Of a stretch of DNA of 9,398 nt, positions 1 through 6,193 are shown piece by piece (position 1 is the first letter of the stretch; each line of letters begins with the position of its first letter). The notes below the pieces were generated by a model, which was not told the DNA's origin, did no database searches, and was given only the letters and a program-made list of their open reading frames with translations. This stretch comes from an uncultured Flammeovirgaceae bacterium. Lineage in GTDB: Bacteria; Bacteroidota; Bacteroidia; Cytophagales; Cyclobacteriaceae. A program made the translations under genes and the position numbers. Location of the stretch: positions 1 to 9,398 of the forward strand of contig CAKZPJ010000362.1 of assembly GCA_937138955.1 (NCBI GenBank), written 5' to 3'.

Positions 1-1
1 A

Positions 2-346
2 ACCGTACAACGGCAAGGAACTTTTACGGCTGAAAGCGGCAAACCAACCGCCGGAATGGCTCAAATTGGTACCGACCAAGATGGTGAAGTATTTCTTCGT
101 TTTGGTAACGATTTTACCACCGACTTAGCTACCGGAACGGTAACTATCTACCTTTCTACTTCAGAAGAGCTGCAAAGAGACGCTGGAGCGGGTAACCCTG
201 ATTTACAGTTAATAGGCGCAGTAGGAATGAATGGAGAAGACTTCTTCAAGTTGGCGGGTGCCCCTGATAGTAAGTTTACTCACGTAATTCTGTGGTGCGA
301 ATCAGTGGGAATCCCCTTCGGAAATGCTGAATTACAAGTACAGTAA
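2..346 (+). CDS. DM13-like domain protein, 3' part only
   Basis: The open frame enters from the left edge, so the N-terminus is missing; 114 codons plus the stop are visible. The first ATG in this frame (56) lies inside the domain and is probably not the true start, because the upstream in-frame residues (QGTFTAESG) already read like the first strand of the fold. The visible part resembles a DM13 domain: a G-T-F opening strand, a central segment with an acidic F-L-R-F-G strand and a T-V-T-I-Y-L strand, and the C-terminal signature V-I-L-W-C-E-S-V-G followed by F-G-N-A-E-L. DM13 domains carry one conserved cysteine and have been proposed to act in extracytoplasmic redox or electron transfer; the C in LWCE fits this residue. 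In Bacteroidota such proteins are usually short exported or lipoprotein-type proteins, but the signal region lies outside this window. A strong terminator follows, so this is the last gene of its transcript. The family call is by motif recognition only. Confidence 0.72.
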   Translation, partial: TVQRQGTFTAESGKPTAGMAQIGTDQDGEVFLRFGNDFTTDLATGTVTIYLSTSEELQRDAGAGNPDLQLIGAVGMNGEDFFKLAGAPDSKFTHVILWCESVGIPFGNAELQVQ

Positions 347-365
347 AATCAGGAAGTAAACAGCT

Positions 366-416
366 AAGCCAGAAGTTGCTAGTTGGTGAATAGACTGAGC
401 AGCTTCTGGTTTTTTT
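366..416 (+). terminator. Rho-independent terminator after the DM13-like gene
   Basis: A 12-pair stem joins 369-380 (CCAGAAGTTGCT) to 398-409 (AGCAGCTTCTGG). All pairs are Watson-Crick except one T-G wobble, the loop is 17 nt, and seven T residues (410-416) follow. The stem can extend by A-T and G-T pairs (366-368 with 410-412). It lies 19 nt past the stop at 346. Oddly, the T-run ends exactly where the next open frame has its first ATG (417), leaving no room for a separate promoter downstream of the hairpin. Confidence 0.88.
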
Positions 417-428
417 ATGTCTTATATC

Positions 429-1283
429 ATGAAATATATTGTCGTTACATTCTCACTACTACTGATTCAAATTAACGCATTTGGGCAGAGTGGCTGGGCG
501 AGAGAAAAAGGGGGCGCATTTGTTCAAGCCTCAGTTAGTACTTTTAGCTCCAAAGATTTTTACTCAGTTACGGGTAACTTGTTTGACCAAGGCGACCGCT
601 TTCAGAGTCAGGCACTAACCATTTACGGAGAATATGGGATTACCAACCGAATTACCGGAATCCTCAACCTACCGCTTTACAAGTCCGGTCGATTTAGTGG
701 TACTGACCGGGTTGGCGGCATCGGCGATATTCGGGTGGGGGCAAAATATGCCATCTTCCAACAAATTCCGGTATCTTTTGCCATTGAAGCAGAAATACCT
801 ACGGGTGATGGATTTAATTTTGCTCAGGTACAAGACCCCATAGTGCCTGGTGAGCGAATCAATATACCCGTTAGCGATGGAGAGTTTAATGTATGGTCAA
901 CGTTAGCAGTTTCTAAGAGCTTACCAACCGGCAAAACCTACGGTAGTTTCTACGGGCAATACAATATTCGCACTGAGGGGTTTACCGATCAGTACCGCTT
1001 AGGATTAGAGTTAGGTCAAAGATTTATTGACCGAATTTGGCTTATTGGACGACTAGGTATCCAAGAAAGCGTGTCCAATGAAATAGAAACCACCGTATCA
1101 TTTCTATACGGAGAAGGAACGACTTATACGACCTACGGTCTGACAGTTATGGCTGATCTGACCAACATCTTGAAACTTACCGCCTCATTTAATGAATACG
1201 CCGGATTCATTGCTGACCGAATGAATGTTTACGATGGAGCTACTTGGTCGGTAGGAATTGCTTGGGAGCTTAAGACTAATTAA
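429..1283 (+). CDS. outer-membrane beta-barrel / transporter-like protein
   Basis: An exported protein of 284 residues if it starts at the ATG at 429. The frame also has an ATG at 417, but that codon abuts the terminator T-run, and the sequence from 429 (MKYIVVTFSLLL) gives a normal signal peptide with likely cleavage near N-A-F-G-Q. The mature protein is built of alternating amphipathic strands rich in aromatic residues and glycine. Around residues 96-127 (counted from 429) it has G-I-G-D-I-R-V-G-A-K-Y followed by A-E-I-P-T-G-D-G, a signature seen in the Phenol_MetA_deg/'transporter' group of beta-barrel proteins; the opening G-W-x-x-x-K-G-G-A-F also resembles XagA-like proteins. No substrate can be deduced. 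It ends in strand-like sequence (WSVGIAWELKTN), without a classical terminal Phe. There is no obvious ribosome binding site. Whether its transcription depends on read-through of the upstream hairpin is unclear. Barrel fold: fairly sure; exact family: tentative. Confidence 0.75.
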   Translation: MKYIVVTFSLLLIQINAFGQSGWAREKGGAFVQASVSTFSSKDFYSVTGNLFDQGDRFQSQALTIYGEYGITNRITGILNLPLYKSGRFSGTDRVGGIGDIRVGAKYAIFQQIPVSFAIEAEIPTGDGFNFAQVQDPIVPGERINIPVSDGEFNVWSTLAVSKSLPTGKTYGSFYGQYNIRTEGFTDQYRLGLELGQRFIDRIWLIGRLGIQESVSNEIETTVSFLYGEGTTYTTYGLTVMADLTNILKLTASFNEYAGFIADRMNVYDGATWSVGIAWELKTN

Positions 1284-1321
1284 TTTTCCTTAGATAATTA
1301 GCTGATGTACTTTTCTAACTA

Positions 1322-1353
1322 CCTATCATTAGTCGGAGTGATTAGGCTTTTTT
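1322..1353 (+). terminator. probable intrinsic terminator after the beta-barrel gene
   Basis: CCTATCA (1322-1328) pairs with TGATTAGG (1339-1346) through seven pairs with a single bulged T, around a 10-nt loop. C and then six T residues (1348-1353) follow. The hairpin is weaker than the one at 366-416 but is well placed, 38 nt past the stop at 1283 and before the next gene. Confidence 0.5.
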
Positions 1354-1398
1354 AAATAAAACCTGACTTTTATCATATTTTTCAGTTACTTGGGAATG

Positions 1399-1406
1399 TA
1401 TTTTTG
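1399..1406 (+). promoter_or_regulatory. candidate Bacteroidota -7 promoter element
   Basis: TATTTTTG matches the Bacteroidota sigma-A -7 consensus TAnnTTTG exactly and sits 20 nt before the ATG at 1427, after the likely terminator at 1322-1353. No good -33 TTG is found at the usual distance upstream (the region near 1377 is A/T-rich), so the call rests on one half-site and on position. Confidence 0.35.
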
Positions 1407-1426
1407 TCAAAAATCATTAAGAGTAT

Positions 1427-1771
1427 ATGAAAAAAGACGTAGCTGTTACCTCAACCTTAGAAAAACCTTCATTCTTACAGAAATTACAAAGCAAGTGGAA
1501 GTTAGAAAGCATCGGACAGGTTATTTTAGTACTTCTCGTCTTCTCACTAACCGGTAGCACCGTAGTGATGCTTCGCAAAGTTTTCTTTGGGTGGATAGGA
1601 TTTGATGAATCTACTTCCTTCTGGATAAAAACAATTACATACATACTATTTGTCATGCCCGCCTACCAAATTTTACTATTGGCTTACGGAGCATTGGTGG
1701 GGCAATTTCAGTTTTTTTGGGAGAAAGAGAAAAAGATGGCTCGAGCAGTAAAACGCTTATTCTCTCGCTAG
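1427..1771 (+). CDS. small two-helix membrane protein, DUF6787-like
   Basis: A 114-residue protein without a signal peptide. A basic N-terminal segment with F-L-Q-K-L-Q-S-K-W-K-L (residues 16-26) precedes two hydrophobic helices, about residues 29-51 (containing F-S-L-T-G-S) and 67-91. Next come G-Q-F-Q-F-F-W (92-98) and a strongly basic tail ending K-R-L-F-S-R. The layout KWK, then a TM helix with T-G-S, a second TM helix, then G-Q-F-x-F-F, is what I recall of the DUF6787 family, a small inner-membrane family of Bacteroidota with no known function. Both ends are predicted to be cytoplasmic by the positive-inside rule. It appears to be monocistronic, with a candidate promoter at 1399-1406. 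It converges on the PAS protein gene with only 7 bp between the two stop codons and no clear terminator in between. Family assignment is from memory of the motifs. Confidence 0.7.
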   Translation: MKKDVAVTSTLEKPSFLQKLQSKWKLESIGQVILVLLVFSLTGSTVVMLRKVFFGWIGFDESTSFWIKTITYILFVMPAYQILLLAYGALVGQFQFFWEKEKKMARAVKRLFSR

Positions 1772-1778
1772 TCCACGC

Positions 1779-3113
1779 TCAGTAAAATATCTTTGTAATC
1801 TCTTTAATCATTTCGTCGATCTCTTCTCCAGCCAACCGGACATTCTCAATGAGTACCCGCTGTTCATCATTAGGCGCAAGGTCTTCCCGCAACAAGTGAG
1901 TAAGTCCTAATAAGCGGCTCAATGGAGCTCGTACTTTGTGGGAATTAAAGAAAGAGTATTCAGCAATTTTCTGATTACGGATCAGTAAACTCTCCTCAGC
2001 CAATATTCGGTCGGTTATATCTACCATTCCCCCCACCATACGGGTTGCTTGGTCATCCTCATCTTGAAGAATACTGCCTTTGTCGTACACATACGCATAA
2101 GAACCATCACTGCGTAAGAATCGATATTTATCAAACCAGTTTTCTTGCTTCTCCTCGATGAAGTATCGAATACGGCTTACCACTCGTTGCTGATCTTCTG
2201 GGTGAATGTGTTGCTCCCACCACTGAACTGTCTGCTCAAACTGATCGGGTTTATAACCAAAAATCCGTTCTATTCCATCATTCCAAGTCAGAATATCGTC
2301 AGCCAGATTCCAATCCCAAACTGCATCGTTCGTCGCCCGATTTATTATTTTTAGTTGCTTTTCCCGCTCCCATAGTGCCCGTTCAATAGCTTTCTGCTGA
2401 CGTAAGTCGCGCACTACACTAATTAAGCAGTCTTCGCCATTAATGGTAATGATACGAGCGTTAATTTGCCCTTCAGCTACTTCACCTCCTTTAATTCGGT
2501 ACTTTGCCTCCATGAAGCTTTTTCCTTTCTTTATCAGATCATTCATTAAGTTTTCTCTCTCTTTGAGAACGCACCAAAACCCAATGTCTAGCACAGTTTT
2601 ACCGATCAACTCCATTCTCTGATACCCCGTCATTTGAACAAACCCTTCGTTTACATCGAGGAACAATCCATCAGAAACTCGAGTGATGCTAATGGCATCC
2701 GGACTTAGATAGAATGTTTTATAGAATTTCTCTTCGGCTAGGCGATGCGTTTCTACATCATCGCTATAAGCCGCAATAGGATTGAGTACTAAAAAATAAT
2801 ACGATTGACTTTCAATTTTTTGAGCATCTACCAAAAGTGAAAAAAGATGTTCTGTAGCATCTGAATCTGAAAAATGCTTTACAATCTTGGGCAGAAGTGA
2901 TCGATGGTTAGTAAGGTAGTTCCAATCAAAAGATTCATCTTCTAAATTGAATAGTTTTAAGCTAGAAAAATAGGTATTTTCAATGTCATTTAGTTTGAAG
3001 AGCTGTTCAGCCGCAGGGTTGGCATTTTGTATCACCCCCTGCTGATTGAGCTCTACCATTGGCTCATGGCTATGGAAAGCAACTTTTTCCAGAAATTTCG
3101 TAGGCAGCGACAA
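1779..3113 (-). CDS. multi-PAS signalling protein with DHp-like C-terminus, no kinase ATPase domain
   Basis: A cytoplasmic sensor of 444 residues with no membrane segments. PAS 1 is at about residues 12-115 (V-E-L-N-Q-Q-G-V-I-Q-N-A-N-P-A-A), PAS 2 at 126-240 (F-L-D-V-N-E-G-F-V-Q-M-T-G-Y, ending V-V-R-D-L) and PAS 3 at 252-370 (PAS_3 type: W-D-W-N-L, I-F-G-Y, H-I-H-P-E-D, M-V-G-G-M-V-D-I-T-D-R). A helical pair resembling a histidine-kinase dimerisation domain follows at 371-444, with F-F-N-S-H-K-V-R-A-P-L (candidate phospho-acceptor His392). The protein ends there: the N, G1 and G2 boxes of an HATPase_c domain are absent, and no such remnant follows on the minus strand. Start: an in-frame TAA lies 12 nt upstream and the only full-length start is TTG (3111-3113); the first ATG (codon 19, 3057-3059) would cut into PAS 1. 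A weak -7-like TATCTTTC lies at 3147-3154 on the minus strand. Ligand and output partner are unknown. Confidence 0.85.
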   Translation of the reverse strand: MSLPTKFLEKVAFHSHEPMVELNQQGVIQNANPAAEQLFKLNDIENTYFSSLKLFNLEDESFDWNYLTNHRSLLPKIVKHFSDSDATEHLFSLLVDAQKIESQSYYFLVLNPIAAYSDDVETHRLAEEKFYKTFYLSPDAISITRVSDGLFLDVNEGFVQMTGYQRMELIGKTVLDIGFWCVLKERENLMNDLIKKGKSFMEAKYRIKGGEVAEGQINARIITINGEDCLISVVRDLRQQKAIERALWEREKQLKIINRATNDAVWDWNLADDILTWNDGIERIFGYKPDQFEQTVQWWEQHIHPEDQQRVVSRIRYFIEEKQENWFDKYRFLRSDGSYAYVYDKGSILQDEDDQATRMVGGMVDITDRILAEESLLIRNQKIAEYSFFNSHKVRAPLSRLLGLTHLLREDLAPNDEQRVLIENVRLAGEEIDEMIKEITKIFY

Positions 3114-3303
3114 GGTAGTAGGTTATGGTTCGTATTCTCAATTTACGAAAGATATTTAAGAAAAAAAGTTTTCGGCTGATATGTCTTAGTCAGCATGAAT
3201 GATGTGAAAACTATAAATAAGAAGGGAAGAATTAGTTGTTTTTCTCAGCTAGTGTTTCTAAAATGCTTACGATTATAAATTCTAACTTTCAACCTGTTAC
3301 TAC

Positions 3304-3615
3304 ATGGATAAGAAGCGCATCGTCAAAGACTACGAGCTTTTGCCCGAAGAAACCATTGAACGGGTAAAAGTAGAATATCCCTACGGCTTCGAGGAAAACC
3401 TAATCACCTTCATTAATAGAGAAGGAAAAAAAGTGTCAGCTCTTCCGTTTGAAACCGAAGAGATCTACTACCTCATTCGAATGACGATACTAGAAGCCCG
3501 GCAGATTATTGAAGATGATGAGGACTACGACGACGATGGTACTCTACGTAGCGACTTCTCCACTGACGATGAGTTTGATGAAGAAGAGAACTCAGATGAC
3601 GATAACACCTACTGA
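3304..3615 (+). CDS. conserved small protein with acidic C-terminal tail
   Basis: A 103-residue soluble protein with no signal or membrane segment. Residues 1-69 form a compact ordered part (K-D-Y-E-L-L-P-E-E, E-Y-P-Y-G-F-E-E-N-L-I-T-F, S-A-L-P-F-E-T-E-E-I-Y-Y-L-I-R-M). Residues 70-103 are an acidic, probably disordered tail in which 19 of 34 residues are Asp or Glu. I recognise this as a conserved Bacteroidota protein; homologues have often been labelled 'DNA primase' in databases, but nothing primase-like (no zinc finger, no TOPRIM motifs) is visible and I would not transfer that name. An acidic tail of this kind could bind a basic partner or mimic nucleic acid, which is inference. It is divergent from the PAS gene, and 12 nt separate its stop from the peptidase start, so the two are probably co-transcribed. 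A weak -7-like TAACTTTC lies at 3283-3290. Confidence 0.75.
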   Translation: MDKKRIVKDYELLPEETIERVKVEYPYGFEENLITFINREGKKVSALPFETEEIYYLIRMTILEARQIIEDDEDYDDDGTLRSDFSTDDEFDEEENSDDDNTY

Positions 3616-3627
3616 TACCTAAAATCG

Positions 3628-5154
3628 ATGAAAGTAGCCCTTCTCTTATTTTTTAGCCTCTGGATTGGGAATGCTGCTTTTACTCAAGCATTATCCTCTA
3701 ACGAAATAAAATCGCTTGCGGAGCAGCAACTACCAATGGCCTGGACTAACCTTCGCGCCTTGCTTAGTTTACCCAACGATGCCCATTATCCGAAAGATAT
3801 TGAGCCTAACATCGTCTGGCTAGATAGCGCTTTTCAAAGTCGTGATTTTCGCACGCAACGATTAGCTACAAGCGGCGAGATTCCTCTTCTGTTGGCCGAA
3901 CGTCAATTTTCTTCTTCCAGCAAAACGGTTCTCATTTATCTGCAAGCTGATGGGCAGCCGGTAGACCCCAGCCGCTGGAAGCAGACTCACCCCTTTACTC
4001 CAGTAATTAAAAGTCAGATGGAAGATGGTAGCTGGCAGGAGGTGGATTGGGAACAGCTAGCCCTCGGAGCCAATTACGAAGACTGGCGCGTATTTGCACG
4101 CTCGGCTTCCGATGCCAAAGGGCCAATCATTATGTTTTTGGCAGCATTGGACGCCATGCAACAGGCTGGTTTTGCGCCTAACTATAACATCAAAGTCATC
4201 ATTGATTTTGAGGAAGAATTAGGCTCGCCCAACCTTCCCGCTGCGGTTAAAAAACACCAAGAGGCACTTGCGGCCGATATGCTAATCATTTACGATGGCC
4301 CGCCCCATATTAGTAATCAACCCACCCTAAAATTTGGTGCCCGAGGAATTGCCACCGTCACCCTAACGGTATACGGGCCTCGAGTGCCTCAACATAGTGG
4401 TCACTACGGAAACTACGCCCCTAATCCGGGCTTCCGGCTCAGCCATCTGCTAACTTCTATGAAAGACGAACGAGGTCGGGTTACCATTCCTGGCTTTTAC
4501 GACGGAATTGAACTGGACGAAACAACCAAGGAAGTACTTCGGCAAGTACCCGATGATGAGTCAGCCATTCAGCAGAAGCTAGGGATTGCCGAAGCTGATC
4601 AGGTTGGAGAAACCTACCAGGAGGCTTTGCAGTATCCTTCACTTAATATTCGAGGACTTTCTTCCGGTTGGGTGGCTCAGCGAGTGCGTACCATTGTGCC
4701 CAGCACTGCTACCGCCGAAATTGACATCCGGTTAGTAATGGAAAGTGACCCCGAGCGACTCGTTCGTTTGGTGAGAGAACACATTGAGCAACAGGGCTAC
4801 CACTTAGTAGATAGCTTACCTACCGATGAAGAACGGTCTACCTACTCGAAAATCGCTTTTTTCCGTTCCCAAATTTCTTACCCAGCATTCCGTACCAAAC
4901 TGGATAGTGAAGTAGGAAACTGGCTTTCTGCTGCTTTAGCTCATCACTTTGACGAACCCCCGATCAAAATTCGTACGACAGGTGGTTCAGTTCCTATTGC
5001 TCCTTTTGTCAATACATTAGGTATACCCGCCGTAATAGTGCCTACCGTCAACCCTGATAATAATCAGCACAGCCCCAACGAGAACATCCGGTTAGGCAAC
5101 CTAACCCGCGGTATTGAAACCTATCTGGCTATTTTAGCGCAGCCTTTACCCTAA
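3628..5154 (+). CDS. exported M20/M25/M40-family metallohydrolase (peptidase-like)
   Basis: 508 residues with a signal peptide (MKVALLLFFSLWIGNAAFTQ, cleavage near A-F-T-Q-A), so periplasmic or outer-membrane exposed. The family's motifs appear in order: L-I-Y-L-Q-A-D-G-Q-P-V-D-P (103-113), R-S-A-S-D-A-K-G-P (158-166, bridging Asp162), D-F-E-E-E-L-G-S (193-200, catalytic and zinc-binding Glu196/Glu197), I-I-Y-D-G (220-224, Asp223), the lid/dimerisation motif H-S-G-H-Y-G (256-261) with N-P (265-266), T-G-G-S-V-P-I (451-457), and the last zinc ligand in H-S-P-N-E-N (His481). Members hydrolyse dipeptides, N-acyl amino acids or related amides. The usual H-x-D in the first motif is Q106-A-D108 here, so one zinc ligand is changed. 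Two other His near the site (H256, H481) remain. This may define a subfamily or alter metal use. The length is close to the extended carnosinase/dipeptidase type. It probably lies in an operon with the acidic-tail gene upstream. The substrate is not deducible. Confidence 0.85.
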   Translation: MKVALLLFFSLWIGNAAFTQALSSNEIKSLAEQQLPMAWTNLRALLSLPNDAHYPKDIEPNIVWLDSAFQSRDFRTQRLATSGEIPLLLAERQFSSSSKTVLIYLQADGQPVDPSRWKQTHPFTPVIKSQMEDGSWQEVDWEQLALGANYEDWRVFARSASDAKGPIIMFLAALDAMQQAGFAPNYNIKVIIDFEEELGSPNLPAAVKKHQEALAADMLIIYDGPPHISNQPTLKFGARGIATVTLTVYGPRVPQHSGHYGNYAPNPGFRLSHLLTSMKDERGRVTIPGFYDGIELDETTKEVLRQVPDDESAIQQKLGIAEADQVGETYQEALQYPSLNIRGLSSGWVAQRVRTIVPSTATAEIDIRLVMESDPERLVRLVREHIEQQGYHLVDSLPTDEERSTYSKIAFFRSQISYPAFRTKLDSEVGNWLSAALAHHFDEPPIKIRTTGGSVPIAPFVNTLGIPAVIVPTVNPDNNQHSPNENIRLGNLTRGIETYLAILAQPLP

Positions 5155-5214
5155 AACTGTCGGGAACCTTACACCAAATACTGGTTATTTATAGCTATCT
5201 TGGCTGGTAAAACT

Positions 5215-5922
5215 ATGGCTACTAATTTTTCCACCCTTTCTGCTTTATTCCTCAACTGCACCTTGAAGAAAACACCTGAGCGATCGCATACGCAAGGCTT
5301 GATAGATATCTCCCACCAGATTATGGAAAAGCAAGGAGTATCGGTAGAAATGCTCCGACCGATAGATTACCCGGTTGCTTCCGGGGTGTATCCCGATATG
5401 ACCGAACACGGTTGGACTGAAGATGCCTGGCCGGAAATTTATAAGAAAGTGCAAGCTGCTGATATTTTAGTACTTACTACTCCTATTTGGCTTGGTGAAA
5501 AATCATCCGTTTGCACCCAAGTGATTGAACGGCTCTACGCTTGCTCTAGTGTGCTTAATGATAAAGGACAATACTCCTACTACGGTAAAGTTGGCGGTAC
5601 GTTAATTACTGGTAACGAGGACGGAGCCAAACACTGCGCCATGAATATTTTGTACTCATTGCAACACTTAGGTTATACGATCCCACCTCAAGCTGATGCT
5701 GCCTGGCTAGGTGAAGCAGGTCCTGGCCCTTCTTACCTTGACGAAGGTTCCGGCGGACCCGAAAATGACTTTACCAATCGCAACACTACTTTTCTGACTT
5801 GGAACCTCATGCACTTGGCTAAAATGCTAAGGGATGCCAATGGTATTCCCGCTCATGGCAATCAACGATCCGAGTGGGACGCTGGCTGCCGCCCCGATAG
5901 TCCTAACCCAGAATATCGATAG
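5215..5922 (+). CDS. flavodoxin-family NAD(P)H-dependent FMN oxidoreductase
   Basis: A cytoplasmic flavoprotein of 235 residues from the ATG at 5215. An in-frame TTG at 5200 would add five residues (MAGKT), but the ATG directly before the first strand is more likely. The fold reads as flavodoxin-like: strand 1 A-L-F-L-N-C-T-L-K (10-18) leads into the FMN phosphate loop with S24 and T26; a helix follows; V-E-M-L-R (44-48) is strand 2; A-D-I-L-V-L-T-T-P-I-W-L-G (82-94) is strand 3 and the isoalloxazine loop; K-V-G-G-T-L-I-T-G-N-E-D-G-A-K-H (125-140) is strand 4 and its loop. The C-terminal extension W-L-G-E-A-G-P-G-P-S-Y, then an acidic glycine-rich stretch and a helix, is typical of the longer members near WrbA/NADPH-dependent FMN reductases. 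It would carry FMN and reduce quinones or other small acceptors; the substrate is unknown. Sixty nt separate it from the peptidase stop with no clear terminator, so co-transcription is possible. Confidence 0.85.
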   Translation: MATNFSTLSALFLNCTLKKTPERSHTQGLIDISHQIMEKQGVSVEMLRPIDYPVASGVYPDMTEHGWTEDAWPEIYKKVQAADILVLTTPIWLGEKSSVCTQVIERLYACSSVLNDKGQYSYYGKVGGTLITGNEDGAKHCAMNILYSLQHLGYTIPPQADAAWLGEAGPGPSYLDEGSGGPENDFTNRNTTFLTWNLMHLAKMLRDANGIPAHGNQRSEWDAGCRPDSPNPEYR

Positions 5923-6124
5923 CATCATCATTTCTATAACTAGCCTTAAGTCATCCTACTTTATTTTAGAAAAGTCAAGTTCACCCAATATTAATTTTGA
6001 TAAACTGATGCTAGTAAGCCTTCGGTGACTACTTTTGATATTGTGTATCATCTACCAATTCTAATGCCCTTTATTTTCAATTCCAGGAAAAAGTCATAAC
6101 TTTTAATGTGGCTGTTTATGAACA

Positions 6125-6136
6125 ACGATTTATCGT
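6125..6136. promoter_or_regulatory. short inverted repeat upstream of the dehydrogenase gene
   Basis: ACGAT-TT-ATCGT is a 12-bp inverted repeat with perfect 5-bp arms, lying 57 nt before the ATG at 6194 in an otherwise A/T-rich 271-bp non-coding gap (5923-6193). Its position suits an operator for the dehydrogenase-HiPIP pair, but an element this short can occur by chance, and no regulator gene lies nearby. Nothing else definite is seen in the gap. Confidence 0.2.
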
Positions 6137-6193
6137 AATTACTGAACTCTAAAAACAGACTCACTTCATAACCAACTCGAGCTTCAACCCGAT

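Noticed and set aside
417..428. ATG at 417 as start of the beta-barrel gene
   Set aside because: It directly follows the terminator T-run and adds only four residues before a normal signal peptide starting at 429.
3147..3290. Divergent promoter half-sites TATCTTTC (minus, 3147-3154) and TAACTTTC (plus, 3283-3290)
   Set aside because: Each differs from TAnnTTTG at the last base and neither has a convincing -33 TTG at the right distance; mentioned with the genes but not listed as features.
5200..5214. TTG at 5200 as start of the flavodoxin-like gene
   Set aside because: The ATG at 5215 precedes the first strand of the fold at a normal distance; the added five residues contribute nothing.
5834..6028. 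64-codon plus-strand frame overlapping the end of the flavodoxin-like gene
   Set aside because: It overlaps the conserved C-terminus in another frame and its downstream part is serine/isoleucine-rich A/T sequence without features; treated as non-coding.
6012..6035. Possible terminator after the flavodoxin-like gene (AGTA...CC TTC GG...TACT then TTTT)
   Set aside because: Only a 4-bp and a 2-bp stem separated by an unequal internal loop; too weak to call.
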